Positions 21,401 to 30,287 are shown, counted from the stretch's first letter. The stretch: DNA of 64,000 bases from Pseudomonadota bacterium (GCA_022709365.1 JAKLIY010000009.1:55774-119773), one strand, 5' to 3'. Notes: a model not told the origin generated them from the sequence alone. Program-made: numbers and translations.

Positions 21401-22100
21401 CCAGCCCTTTCCTGTGTCCAATCGCGCCTTGACCGAACCCAATGGTCTGCTGGCCGCCGGCGGCAGTCTGAGTCCGCGCCGGTTGCTGCACGCCTATCGC
21501 CAGGGCATTTTCCCCTGGTACTCGTCCGGCCAGCCCATCCTGTGGTGGTCGCCCAACCCGCGCCTGGTACTGTTCCCGGAATATGTCAACATTTCCCGCA
21601 GCCTGCGCAAGACCCTGCGTAACGGGCCGTTCACCGTCACTGCCGATGCCGCCTTTCCCGCCGTCATCGACGCCTGCGCTGCGCCGCGCGCGCCCGGCGA
21701 GGGCACCTGGATCACGGCGGACATGCGCCAAGCCTATTGCCGGTTGCATCGCCTCGGTCATGCGCACTCCATCGAAACCTGGCGGCAGGGCGAGTTGGTC
21801 GGTGGTCTGTACGGAGTCGCGGTGGGCCGGGTATTTTACGGTGAATCGATGTTCAGTGGGGCCAGCAACGCTTCAAAAGTGGCGCTGGCGGCGCTAGCGA
21901 CCCAGTTGCGGCGCTGGGATTTCGCCCTGATCGACTGCCAGGTGCGCACCGACCATCTGCTGCGCCTGGGCGCTGTGGACATTCCACGGGAAATGTTTCT
22001 GCAACTGCTTGAACGCTACTGTCCGCTGCCGGGACGGGAGGGTCTCTGGCAGTTGGACGACGACTGGCTTACCGACCTGATTTCTGTACCGTTATCATGA
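21366..22100 (+). CDS. aat: leucyl/phenylalanyl-tRNA--protein transferase
   Basis: Adds Leu or Phe from charged tRNA to N-terminal Arg/Lys, making degrons for ClpAP via ClpS. A 244-residue protein with the family hallmarks FPWYSSGQPILWWSPNPR, GTWITADMRQAYCRLHRLGHAHSIETW and GVAVGRVFYGESMFSGASNASKVAL. Overlaps the acyltransferase gene (35 nt) and bpt (ATGA, 4 nt). Confidence 0.97.
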   Translation: MPLPWLDPRNDNQPFPVSNRALTEPNGLLAAGGSLSPRRLLHAYRQGIFPWYSSGQPILWWSPNPRLVLFPEYVNISRSLRKTLRNGPFTVTADAAFPAVIDACAAPRAPGEGTWITADMRQAYCRLHRLGHAHSIETWRQGELVGGLYGVAVGRVFYGESMFSGASNASKVALAALATQLRRWDFALIDCQVRTDHLLRLGAVDIPREMFLQLLERYCPLPGREGLWQLDDDWLTDLISVPLS

Positions 22101-22825
22101 GTAACCCCCGCGACTCGCTGTACGATCTGCGGATGTTCCTGACCACCGATTATCCGTGCAGCTACCTGCCGGGCCGGATGGCGCGCAATCTGGTCGCCGA
22201 TCCGGCGGTGACTGACAACCGCTTGTACACACAACTGGCAGCGCTCGGTTTCCGGCGTAGCGGCGAACACATTTACCGACCCCATTGCCGGGGCTGCACC
22301 TCCTGCCGATCGCTGCGCATTCCCGTCGAGCGCTTTCAGCCCAACCGCGCCCAGCGGCGGATTTGGACGCGCAATCAGGATTTGCAAACGCGGGAGATGG
22401 CGGCGGAATTCCGGGAAGAACACTTCGATTTGTTCGCCCGTTACATCATGGTGCGGCATTCCGGGGGCGGCATGGACCCCGCCAGCCCGGAGAATTACTG
22501 GTCGTTCGTGGCGTCGCGCTGGTGTCCGACCGGGCTGTGCGAATTTCGCCTCGACCAGACCCTGCTGGCGGTCGCGGTCGTTGATCGGCTGGACAACGGA
22601 CTATCGGCGGTTTACACCTTCTTCGATCCGCTGGAAGAAGCGCGCGGCTTGGGGACGTTGGCGATTTTGTGGCAAATTGCCGAGGCGCGGCGCTTGGGGC
22701 TGGACTGGGTCTACCTGGGCTACTGGATCGAGCGCTGCGGCAAGATGGCCTACAAAGCCCGTTTCAATCCACACGAGATTTTTGTCACGGAACGCTGGGG
22801 ATGGGTGGCAGGAAAAACTAAATGA
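22097..22825 (+). CDS. bpt: aspartate/glutamate leucyltransferase (Bpt)
   Basis: Transfers Leu from Leu-tRNA to proteins with N-terminal Asp or Glu, the second arm of the bacterial N-degron pathway. A 242-residue protein of the ATE/Bpt family: CSYLPGRMARNLVADP, the Cys-rich CRGCTSCRSLRIPV, and the C-terminal YLGYWIERCGKMAYKARFNP. The start overlaps the aat stop as ATGA, so the two transferases are made together, and the gene ends at a strong hairpin shared with the convergent PEP-CTERM gene. Confidence 0.96.
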   Translation: MSNPRDSLYDLRMFLTTDYPCSYLPGRMARNLVADPAVTDNRLYTQLAALGFRRSGEHIYRPHCRGCTSCRSLRIPVERFQPNRAQRRIWTRNQDLQTREMAAEFREEHFDLFARYIMVRHSGGGMDPASPENYWSFVASRWCPTGLCEFRLDQTLLAVAVVDRLDNGLSAVYTFFDPLEEARGLGTLAILWQIAEARRLGLDWVYLGYWIERCGKMAYKARFNPHEIFVTERWGWVAGKTK

Positions 22826-22830
22826 TGCGC

Positions 22831-22856
22831 AAAAAAGGCGGCCCGCAGGCCGCCTT
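22831..22856. terminator. bidirectional intrinsic terminator, bpt / PEP-CTERM gene
   Basis: Perfect 9-bp stem AAGGCGGCC (22835-22843) / GGCCGCCTT (22848-22856) with a CGCA loop. The minus-strand reading is followed by TTTTTT (22834-22829 side), ideal for the convergent PEP-CTERM gene; plus-strand transcripts of bpt can also stop here. Confidence 0.85.
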
Positions 22857-22878
22857 CGATGTATCAAAATCCGAGCGA

Positions 22879-23721
22879 TCAGCTTCGCCGACGCTGCGTG
22901 AAGCCAAGACCGGCCAAACCGATAACGAACAGGGCAAGGCAAGCGGGTTCCGGTACTACCGCCAATCCTTCAAAACCCGCCAGCCGGGTTCCAGTTCTAT
23001 TCAGCGTCACATCAGCAATATGAGTGGCCGCCCCGGTAGCCGTACTGATCTGATAGATCTCGCCGAGGTTGTTAAGCCCCCACAGGATTCCTGACGGATC
23101 GAAAGACAGACCAAAATAACTGTTTTGATAACTTTGGGCGGTGAGACCTAGGCTTCCTACACGCGAAACAGCGCCGTCGCTCAAATCTAACCGGTACAGC
23201 GAGTCGCTGAATATGCCATCGATCACAAAGGCTTGCCCGATCTTATCAATCGCCAGCCCATCGGCGAATTGATCGTTCTGGCCAATTAAAGTCGCGGCGC
23301 CAGTGCTTGAATCAATGCTGTAGAGCGCCCCCCCGGAAGTACTCCCCTCATAGGCGTAAAGAGTCTTGCTCTTGGCGTCATAGTCAAGCCCGGCATCGAC
23401 ACCGCCACTGATCCCGGTACGCCCCACCCGGTTTCCGGGCGGGTCAGTGATATTCCATAGCTGATGATTCGAGGTCGTGCCCGTACCGATAGCGTATAGC
23501 TGCGACCCTATGAAGGCCAAACCCTCTGCGTCGCCCACTCCAACCTGACCCAAATCCGCCGCGACGCCCGTCAGCAAATCGATCCGATAAAGATGATCGT
23601 CACCCTCGGAACTGACCGAAAACCCAATCGGCCCTGCGATAGCGCTTTCTATCGCCACGAACAGCGCGAGAACCAAGCCGCTGACGCTGGTGGAAAACAG
23701 CCGTTTGATCAAGGCGTTCAT
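22879..23721 (-). CDS. secreted PEP-CTERM protein with propeller-like repeats
   Basis: A 280-residue exported protein. N-terminal signal peptide (hydrophobic SVSGLVLALFVAIESAIAG), a body of repeated short strands (YRIDLLTG, LYSIDSSTG, YRLDLSDG, YQISTATG spaced about 45 residues) suggestive of a beta-propeller, and a C-terminal sorting signal: VPEPACLALFVIGLAGLGF followed by TQRRRS. PEP-CTERM proteins are processed by exosortase and usually go with extracellular polysaccharide; no exosortase gene is in the window. Function unknown. It is transcribed after the secreted esterase, only 18 nt apart. Confidence 0.85.
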   Translation of the reverse strand: MNALIKRLFSTSVSGLVLALFVAIESAIAGPIGFSVSSEGDDHLYRIDLLTGVAADLGQVGVGDAEGLAFIGSQLYAIGTGTTSNHQLWNITDPPGNRVGRTGISGGVDAGLDYDAKSKTLYAYEGSTSGGALYSIDSSTGAATLIGQNDQFADGLAIDKIGQAFVIDGIFSDSLYRLDLSDGAVSRVGSLGLTAQSYQNSYFGLSFDPSGILWGLNNLGEIYQISTATGAATHIADVTLNRTGTRLAGFEGLAVVPEPACLALFVIGLAGLGFTQRRRS

Positions 23722-23739
23722 TCCATTTTCCCCTTGAAC

Positions 23740-24819
23740 TCATGGCAGGAATTTATCCAGGAAAGCATTGCCGATGCTTCTACCCTGGTTCGCGTTGAAG
23801 GCATCGTTGTACGTCGGATACCGATGTGGGCCGCTCGCATCCGTGCGATCTCCCAGCGCGTCGAGTACATCCGTGCCCAACAGGCACAGTTCGGCGCTTC
23901 TGGACTGACAGTTTGCTTCCAGGCACATCGCTTCGCTGAAGTCGTGGTCTTCCGTCGGGAGAACGCAACCGTTTTTTCCAGCCAGGAATTGCAAACCGGG
24001 TTCGACGGGCGGCCAAATGTGCGCTTTACCTCCGCCGAAGAAGGGCACGTTGACATCTTGCAGGTTATGCACATGGAAAAGCGCCGGGTAGCCGCTCGTG
24101 CTTGCAGGAGTACAGGTCGCGTCTGTCCGCGTCGCAGCCGTAACACCGATAGCGGCAAACTTGCTGGGTTGGTCGCAAGCCAGACTATACGCAAGCATGC
24201 CGCCCAGCGAATGGCCGAATGCCAGAACCTTATCCATCTTCACCGGATAAATACTGTTGGCGTCAGCAATGACCCCGTCGTCAATAACCCTGCCGTTAGT
24301 AACCTGTTCCGGGTTCACGATAAACCCCACGTCATTGATCTGGCACAAATCACTCAGGGTGGACATCGGTGGACTCGATTGGGTATTCCAGTTTCCACCA
24401 TCACAGATCACAGCGCCTGCGTTCACCCGGCACGCATTCGGATACGCAGTGATAAATCCTTCAGCAACCCCCCTCTCCTCAAATTTCACCCGATCGCGGA
24501 ATGTTGTTCCATTCGCAATTTCACTTGCATCACTCCCGCCATGTAACGCCAGCACCAAGGGTACGGCTTGCCTACCCGCAACCGGCTGCGCTCTGAGAGT
24601 CGGAGGTATGCAAAGAATATAAGAGCGGATGAGCGTCCGATCTCCCTGAATCGGGCAACCATCAACATTGGTGGGTTTGACATAGGAGGTAACTATGGTG
24701 CGCAGCTCGCATCCATACTTATCGGGAGCGGTGTTGGCATCGCTCCAAAAAAGCGTCAACATGATTCCCAGTATGGTCACCTGCAAGCAATGCGCAGGAA
24801 AAATATTGTCTTTTCTCAT
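23740..24819 (-). CDS. secreted alpha/beta hydrolase (LpqC / feruloyl esterase-like)
   Basis: A 359-residue protein with an N-terminal hydrophobic segment (about residues 12-30, LQVTILGIMLTLFW) and a serine-esterase core: oxyanion region LVLALHGG, nucleophile elbow FGHSLGGMLAY, acid region NLQDVNVPF. Many Cys residues suggest periplasmic or extracellular disulfides. Related in type to LpqC/PHB-depolymerase-like esterases and to the lipoprotein esterase at 32.4 kb, although the elbow differs (GHSLG versus GISNG). A GGGGG run six bases upstream supports ATG 24819. Substrate unknown; probably an ester-linked polymer or lipid. Confidence 0.75.
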   Translation of the reverse strand: MRKDNIFPAHCLQVTILGIMLTLFWSDANTAPDKYGCELRTIVTSYVKPTNVDGCPIQGDRTLIRSYILCIPPTLRAQPVAGRQAVPLVLALHGGSDASEIANGTTFRDRVKFEERGVAEGFITAYPNACRVNAGAVICDGGNWNTQSSPPMSTLSDLCQINDVGFIVNPEQVTNGRVIDDGVIADANSIYPVKMDKVLAFGHSLGGMLAYSLACDQPSKFAAIGVTAATRTDATCTPASTSGYPALFHVHNLQDVNVPFFGGGKAHIWPPVEPGLQFLAGKNGCVLPTEDHDFSEAMCLEANCQSRSAELCLLGTDVLDALGDRTDASGPHRYPTYNDAFNANQGRSIGNAFLDKFLP

Positions 24820-24855
24820 AAATCCCCCTTAAGGCTTTGTGCATATAGGGTCAAT

Positions 24856-24915
24856 TTTGGAAAAGCAGGCTGGCTTGCATCCAGCATTGGAAAAGCAGGC
24901 TGGCTTGCATCCAGC
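24856..24915. repeat. perfect 30-bp tandem duplication carrying a short hairpin
   Basis: Units 24856-24885 and 24886-24915 are identical. Each contains GCTGG ... CCAGC arms; on the minus strand each reads as a 5-bp hairpin followed by CTGCTTTTCC, so the pair sits like a doubled weak terminator about 100 nt after the end of the 28-kb cluster. The remaining intergenic sequence (24820-25017) is AT-rich and shows no gene. Confidence 0.8.
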
Positions 24916-25017
24916 ACTTGAACGACCTGACACATATTTGGTCGTCTAATAATTTTACACAAAAAATATGGTAATGTCTATTCCGAATGACTAAATTGAT
25001 TTTTATAGACACCGGGG

Positions 25018-27399
25018 CTAAGGCAACCAGGACCACATCTCCACAGTTACAAAGCGCACCAACCGATGGGTAAAGGCCACCGCCAGTGGTTCCTCCCCCG
25101 CAGCAATCTTGGCGTAACCGGTCATGCCCGGCTTCAGCAGACCTTCCGGGTTCGGTACCTCCAGGATAACCTTAACGACCCGACCGGTAGGCGTATCACT
25201 GGTGGCCGTATCAATTTGGGTGACCTTGCCGGTAAAGTAGCGCTGAGAAAAAGCCCATAGTTTGAGCCGAGCCTGAGCGCCCAGCGTCACCAATGGCAGA
25301 TCCGCCTCCGGCAGACTGATTTCCGTCCACAGCACCCGATCATCCAGCACCGTGGTGAATAAATCTTTTTCTTCAAGATACTTGCCCGTCAAATTCCGCA
25401 ACTTCAGATCCATTAACCGCCCGTCAATCGGCATGATCAACCGGGTGCGCGCCAGCAATTCCTCATCCAACACCAACTGCGCCTTGAGCCGCGCCAATTC
25501 GGCCTGCGCGGCGGTAATATCCTGAAGATAAGGACCGGCCTTGACCAAATCCAGGTTAGCCTGTTGTTTCTGTAATTGCTGGCGAGCGACGTCCAGCTTG
25601 CTTTCCGTCGCTTCATACTGTTGCTTCGAAGTAAAGCCTCGTTGTAGTAATTCCTTCTGCCGGCTCAATTCGCTGCGCTGAAATTTCTCCTCAGCCACCG
25701 CGACCTGCAATTCACGATCAGCGATGGTCACTTCCTCCGGGCGCGGCGTGTTCAGCAATTTATCCAGATTAGCCTGTTGGCGGTCGATAGCCGCCCGCGT
25801 AATAGCCACCCCCTGCTCCTGACGATAGGATGACTGTCGAGCGATCAGCGCGCCGGCTTGCAGCCACTCGCCGCCCTCGTAGAAGATCTCCTCCACGATA
25901 CCCGAAGTCTGGGCGTAGATTTCCCGGCTCTGAATCGGCATCAACTCGCAGGGACCGCCGGTTTCATAGGGATAGGGCAACGCTCCGACCAAGACCGCAA
26001 GACCCAGCAACAGCGGCAGGGTCCAGTGCCGGGTTCGCGCGGGAGGAGCAGCAGGCTCACTCAACGGTGAGGGCGCAGCCGCCCGGGCAGGGCCATCCGT
26101 TGATCGTGGCCGATGACGCCTTTGGCGCTGGGCGGTCCGCTGGCGAAAGGCCCGCAGGAGACTCCAACCCATCCAGATGAGCAAGATGAACCACAGGGCA
26201 ACGCCCGTGCCGCTGAAATGCAGCCGCAGCCAATCGCCCATCAGATAGAGCGCTAACCCCAACAACATGAGCAAGTAAACAAAAACCGCCAATGCATAGG
26301 CGATAAAAGCAGGGCGCTGATCCTGTGTATCCTGCTTGGCCGAACGCCAGCGGAACAAGGCGCGAAAAGCCTGAGCGCGCAAGTTCCGCATACCCAAATA
26401 GGCCGTCAACCAGCGATAACCATCACCCGCGCCCAGAGGATTAGCGCTTAACAACAACATGATCGTGGTCATCAACACCAGCATCAAGCAGAAAAACGGC
26501 AACTGGGTTCCAGTGTCGCGACTCAGGATCCACCCCAGCACGCCCAAGCTAAACAGAGCAATTTTGACCAGAATGGGAGTTGCCAGCACCCAAAGCAGAT
26601 GATTTCGCGACAAGCGGTCAAGCTCGTCCAGTTCCACATGAAAGCGCGGCAGAACGCCAAACGCAAAGTAGATGCCCATCCCTTCGACGCGCCCACCCAG
26701 CACGGTACCCACCACACCCTGTAGCCCATGGCTCAGGAAATTGACTAACAGGAGGTTAATCAGCAGATGCAATAGCAGATGTTCAAGAGGAGTGACCGGT
26801 CCCCAGAAATAACTGAGATCAGTTCTCAGATGCCTGGCGTTGTACATGAGCGTGACCAGCGCCAGACCAAAACCGAGCGGCAGCAGGTAGATCAAGGACG
26901 CCAGCGGTCGAGCTAGCCGCGCCAGAAAATCCATGAACGCCGTCGTTTTCGCTAACCGCCAATAATGAGCAGGGGCGTGTTGACCTGGCTTACGACCGCC
27001 CGGTTTGAGCATGGACAGCACAGCGTCGGCAGCCTTTGCGTCAGCGGCACGTGGGTTAACATTGGACGACTCGACCGGTTCCGGGGCTTGATCCCCGTTG
27101 ACTGTCACTGCCGACAGCGGGGTTTCAGGAGCCTCCGCCAGTAACCCCCAGCCGGAAAGATTAGCCAGAAATTTATCGAGATAAGTCGGGGTCAGACGTT
27201 GCCGGTAGCGTTGCTGAAAGGCTTGCAGCAGTGACTCCGGCGAGGTGCAACCATCGAGATGGGTGAGCAGGAAGTACTCCTTCTCGCCGAACTCAAAGGT
27301 TTCGTTCCAAACAGGATCGCGGATGACATAGACGGTTCCCTGCTCCCGAGGTTCGCCGACAATGACCAGATCATCCCGCAGCTTGGGAAGACTTGACAC
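25018..27399 (-). CDS. PqqD-like / degenerate M50 peptidase / HlyD-type adaptor fusion
   Basis: A 793-residue inner-membrane protein, last gene of the cluster. Residues about 8-90 resemble a PqqD-like recognition domain (LDGCTSPESLLQAFQQRY). About 165-400 hold several transmembrane helices in site-2-protease order, but the HExxH site is replaced by SHGLQGVVG, and only the second motif (NPLGAGDGYRWL) persists, so proteolysis is unlikely. After a basic linker and a further helix (LPLLLGLAVLVGALPYP), residues about 480-790 form an HlyD adaptor: biotinyl-lipoyl-like hairpin, long coiled coil (RQKELLQRGFTSKQQYEATESKL) and beta barrel (KVILEVPNPEGLLKPGMTGYA). Inferred role: export or membrane display of the cluster product. 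It starts 3 nt after the preceding stop. Confidence 0.82.
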   Translation of the reverse strand: MSSLPKLRDDLVIVGEPREQGTVYVIRDPVWNETFEFGEKEYFLLTHLDGCTSPESLLQAFQQRYRQRLTPTYLDKFLANLSGWGLLAEAPETPLSAVTVNGDQAPEPVESSNVNPRAADAKAADAVLSMLKPGGRKPGQHAPAHYWRLAKTTAFMDFLARLARPLASLIYLLPLGFGLALVTLMYNARHLRTDLSYFWGPVTPLEHLLLHLLINLLLVNFLSHGLQGVVGTVLGGRVEGMGIYFAFGVLPRFHVELDELDRLSRNHLLWVLATPILVKIALFSLGVLGWILSRDTGTQLPFFCLMLVLMTTIMLLLSANPLGAGDGYRWLTAYLGMRNLRAQAFRALFRWRSAKQDTQDQRPAFIAYALAVFVYLLMLLGLALYLMGDWLRLHFSGTGVALWFILLIWMGWSLLRAFRQRTAQRQRRHRPRSTDGPARAAAPSPLSEPAAPPARTRHWTLPLLLGLAVLVGALPYPYETGGPCELMPIQSREIYAQTSGIVEEIFYEGGEWLQAGALIARQSSYRQEQGVAITRAAIDRQQANLDKLLNTPRPEEVTIADRELQVAVAEEKFQRSELSRQKELLQRGFTSKQQYEATESKLDVARQQLQKQQANLDLVKAGPYLQDITAAQAELARLKAQLVLDEELLARTRLIMPIDGRLMDLKLRNLTGKYLEEKDLFTTVLDDRVLWTEISLPEADLPLVTLGAQARLKLWAFSQRYFTGKVTQIDTATSDTPTGRVVKVILEVPNPEGLLKPGMTGYAKIAAGEEPLAVAFTHRLVRFVTVEMWSWLP

Positions 27400-27402
27400 G
27401 GC

Positions 27403-28896
27403 TTAACGGCGACCCAGCCAGATTTCCAGACCGCCCTGGGGGTTATCCTCATAACGCCACTGGTTCTCATGCTGGACCGCTACCCGGGGACCGAACGGGT
27501 TAGCGGTGCCGAGAAAGAAACCTTGGGGCGTGGACACCAGAGTGCGAAGTCCATAATTGTAAGGATTACCAAAGCCTTGGCGATTCACCGGCAGCCAATT
27601 CTCGCCATCGCTACTGCGCCACAACTCAAATCCGCCCTGTTGCGTAACGATGTTTTCGACGCCGATCAGTTCGTAAAGACGGCGGATTTTTGGAGAGCGC
27701 CGTTCCAGTTGCGCATAACGCACGGTGTTACTCCAGTCCATGGTGCCCGCGTAAAGCCAACCGTCATGAACACCCATCCGCCAGATATAGGCATTGAAGA
27801 AATTGCCAAAACCCGCGTTAAGACCACTCAGAGGACGTTTGAAACCCTGGGAAGTCTGCCGGGCGTTACCGACGATCAAATCCCAGGAGCCGTCGTCCTG
27901 CACCCGAAGGATCTCAGCGCTGGCCGGGCCAATTTTATGGACGTAATCATAGCCGCCGTTTTGAATGCCGGTGCCCAGATAAAGCGCATCCTGGAAAACC
28001 TGCATGCTGACGATCAACTGGTTCAGCGGGCCGCGTTCGGCACCGTGATCAAGGACTTTTTCCCAACGATAGGGGGGGCGACCCTCGGCGGCGGTGCGCC
28101 ATAACTGGAAACCCTGATTATTCAGCGCACCGGCGTAAAGATGATCAGCGAAAACCGTCATCTCGAAAATGGTCAGATTATCGGGATCACCAAAGCCAGG
28201 TTCGTTCACCAAAACCCAGTCGCTGCGGCCAGGATCGCGACTGGTGTAGATTTCCGGCACCCGCGAGGCATTGGGACGACCCTGGGCTGCGCCGGTGGGC
28301 GCAATAAACAACTGCCCCTTAAAAGGCGTCAGGGTTCGCAGACTGGTCACCGGCTGACCACCGATCCGGCCCAACTGGGCGGCCACCTCGAAGGTCGCGC
28401 CATCGCGGCAGCGCAATAATAAGGGGCCATCGCCATGCGCCCGCGACCAGTTGCTGGTGTACAAGGCCGGTTCAGGATCGCTGGCGCTTTGGTAAACCAC
28501 CATGCCCCGATAGCCCAGATCACGGCTCATTACGCCGCCGTGACTGCCGACGACCAGTGGCGCCCGGTAAATCCGGGTCCAGACATTCCCAGCGGGATCA
28601 TACTTCCAGATTTCGGCGCGGGCCTGCAGGGTTTCAAACTCCTCCGATAGCAACTTGTAGGGACACTCCACCGGCCAAACGCCGATATCAATATTCAGCC
28701 TTTCCTGAATCAGGCAGAGATTCGCCCGAGTCGTGCCCACGAATAAGGCGTTCTGGTGCCAGGCCATGCAGTGGGCATAGGCATTGTTGCCGTCGCCGAA
28801 GCCGTTCACGCAAATCTTGCGGAAATTCTCGAAACGCAAGCCCGGCGCGGGGGATGGATGAAGGTAATGGGTAGTCAGTCGGGGGGGAGCGGTCAT
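27403..28896 (-). CDS. beta-propeller-like protein, paralog 1
   Basis: A 497-residue protein without signal peptide or membrane helix. It repeats blade-like units with the pattern hydrophobic-x-LYxG / GFxLWR (for example DHLYAGALNNQGFQLWRT, DALYLGTGIQNGGYDY, GWLYAGTMDWSN, GGFELWRSSDGENW), often with GFGDP/GFGNP turns. Two paralogs lie at 30.3 and 33.5 kb. In typical annotation it would be a hypothetical protein. All three follow a sulfotransferase gene (this one with a small helical gene between), suggesting they act with those enzymes, for example as scaffold, substrate binder or cofactor; that is inference from order only. Confidence 0.7.
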   Translation of the reverse strand: MTAPPRLTTHYLHPSPAPGLRFENFRKICVNGFGDGNNAYAHCMAWHQNALFVGTTRANLCLIQERLNIDIGVWPVECPYKLLSEEFETLQARAEIWKYDPAGNVWTRIYRAPLVVGSHGGVMSRDLGYRGMVVYQSASDPEPALYTSNWSRAHGDGPLLLRCRDGATFEVAAQLGRIGGQPVTSLRTLTPFKGQLFIAPTGAAQGRPNASRVPEIYTSRDPGRSDWVLVNEPGFGDPDNLTIFEMTVFADHLYAGALNNQGFQLWRTAAEGRPPYRWEKVLDHGAERGPLNQLIVSMQVFQDALYLGTGIQNGGYDYVHKIGPASAEILRVQDDGSWDLIVGNARQTSQGFKRPLSGLNAGFGNFFNAYIWRMGVHDGWLYAGTMDWSNTVRYAQLERRSPKIRRLYELIGVENIVTQQGGFELWRSSDGENWLPVNRQGFGNPYNYGLRTLVSTPQGFFLGTANPFGPRVAVQHENQWRYEDNPQGGLEIWLGRR

Positions 28897-28926
28897 CGGA
28901 GCGATCGGAGTAGAGAGAGATCGTGA

Positions 28927-29334
28927 TCAACCCGTTGGGGTCGATCCAAAAGTTTTGCCGGCTTCCTCAAAAAGGGCCAGTTCCTCGCGGGTCACGGTTA
29001 ATAAGGCTTCCAGCCAGGCAACGCGGTAGCGCAATTCCCGGCAACGCTGGTCAATTTCTTCCGGAGTGCTGGAACCCGGATCAAAGACCTTGCTGAGATC
29101 GAAGTCCGGGGGCTGTTTGTCGAGCAACCATTCCAACTGCTCGGCGGTTACCCCCGGAATGGACGCTGGTGGGGACAACACATCCAATAAGTGATCGACC
29201 GTAGGCGCCGGTTCTTCAACCGGAATCAGCGCAGCGCCAGATTCATCATCGGTTGGCGGAGTGGTCAGACCAAAGCGCCCCTGGGCGCGCAGGCGTTCCA
29301 GGGCCAACAAGCGTCTCTCTACAGTACGGTCCAT
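28927..29334 (-). CDS. small helical protein 2 of the cluster
   Basis: A 135-residue acidic protein of unknown function. Its N-terminus (DRTVERRLLALERLRAQG) and C-terminus are predicted helices around a Pro-rich middle. The C-terminal segment RYRVAWLEALLTVTREELAL closely echoes KRITWLEEALDKGLKELEL in the other small protein at 50.8 kb, so the two probably share a helical-hairpin module. No signal peptide. Perhaps a docking or assembly factor for the pathway's enzymes. It lies between sulfotransferase C and propeller 1 with gaps of 42 and 30 nt. Confidence 0.65.
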   Translation of the reverse strand: MDRTVERRLLALERLRAQGRFGLTTPPTDDESGAALIPVEEPAPTVDHLLDVLSPPASIPGVTAEQLEWLLDKQPPDFDLSKVFDPGSSTPEEIDQRCRELRYRVAWLEALLTVTREELALFEEAGKTFGSTPTG

Positions 29335-29376
29335 TCACGACTCCGTGAACTTAAAGCGAAGCAGTGCTGGGCTAAA

Positions 29377-30279
29377 CTATGCATAACCCAGTTGTTCAGC
29401 CAAGCGCAGCGTTTGCGCGTTAAACCCTTGCCCATCGGGTCGCCAAGGCAAGGAACCTGCCAGATGACTCGCGGCGATGCGTCCGGGACGAAAACCGGGT
29501 TCCTTGAGAAAATGGATGTCGTTGCCCAGATGCGCTCCGAACGGTCCGAGGCAGGCATAAGGCGACTGCTCCGGATGCAGCATGGCCTCCACGGCTTGCG
29601 GGTGATCGGCCACCCCCAGCCAAGCGCTCAACGCTCGCAACTGCGGCGCGGGATCGTTCAGAAAACCCTCGCCGCGAATCACCCGTTGCCGTTCCCAAGG
29701 GATGTCCGCCAGAAAGGACAAAATATGATTCTGCGTCCGGCTCCAGGCGATCTGCGGATCGAGAGTCGGCGGCAAGGTACTATAGTCGTAAGCGTTTTCC
29801 ATCGCAGCCAGCAGCGGATTCAGCCGCAACAGCGATTCTCCCTGGGTGCGTGGATGCCGGACCAGGTGGATATAGCGGGCGTCGGGAAACGTCTCGGCCA
29901 TACGCCGCAAATAGCGCGGACTGGCGCAATAAACCGGACTCTTATCCACGATGCGCAAGGGCGCCACCCGGGTGACCAGTTCCTGATAAATCTCACCCGT
30001 AGCGCAGGAAAGCCGCCGCAGGATCCAGCGACGCGCCATATCAACGCTGGCCAGGGTCTGTTCCCCGGCATAGACTTGGGCGATCGTCCGCAGTAACCCA
30101 TGCATCATGAACTGGCGCTGACCGGTCAGGCGCAGCCACAACCGCCGTAGATCGGGTTCAATGAACAGATTGAGTTCCGGCACTCCGTAATGAGCCGGAT
30201 GCTGACCCAACATTGCACAGATGACTGAGGTAAAGGAACGCGGCGAACCGAGAATAAACAGCGGCGCGGGCGTAGCCAT
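29377..30279 (-). CDS. sulfotransferase family protein C
   Basis: A 300-residue PAPS-type sulfotransferase-fold protein. The phosphosulfate loop reads ILGSPRSFTSVICAMLGQHP (family GxPRSGTT) and the 3'-phosphate site RYIHLVRHPRTQGESLL keeps the Arg-His-Pro. Both nucleotide motifs are intact, making it the best candidate active enzyme of the three. ATG 30279 is preferred; a GTG at 30300 in frame overlaps the previous gene. The acceptor is unknown, and would plausibly be a hydroxyl on the polyketide/lipid made by the upstream synthases. Confidence 0.83.
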   Translation of the reverse strand: MATPAPLFILGSPRSFTSVICAMLGQHPAHYGVPELNLFIEPDLRRLWLRLTGQRQFMMHGLLRTIAQVYAGEQTLASVDMARRWILRRLSCATGEIYQELVTRVAPLRIVDKSPVYCASPRYLRRMAETFPDARYIHLVRHPRTQGESLLRLNPLLAAMENAYDYSTLPPTLDPQIAWSRTQNHILSFLADIPWERQRVIRGEGFLNDPAPQLRALSAWLGVADHPQAVEAMLHPEQSPYACLGPFGAHLGNDIHFLKEPGFRPGRIAASHLAGSLPWRPDGQGFNAQTLRLAEQLGYA

Positions 30280-30287
30280 AAATCCAT

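Noticed and set aside
23593..24546. 317-codon open frame on the plus strand
   Set aside because: Antisense to the esterase with intact GHSLG elbow and spans the gap to the PEP-CTERM gene.
24856..24915. Tandem repeat considered as a CRISPR fragment
   Set aside because: Two copies abut with no spacer and there are no cas genes; a simple tandem duplication.
29191..30096. 301-codon open frame on the plus strand
   Set aside because: Antisense to sulfotransferase C and a small cluster gene; no motif.
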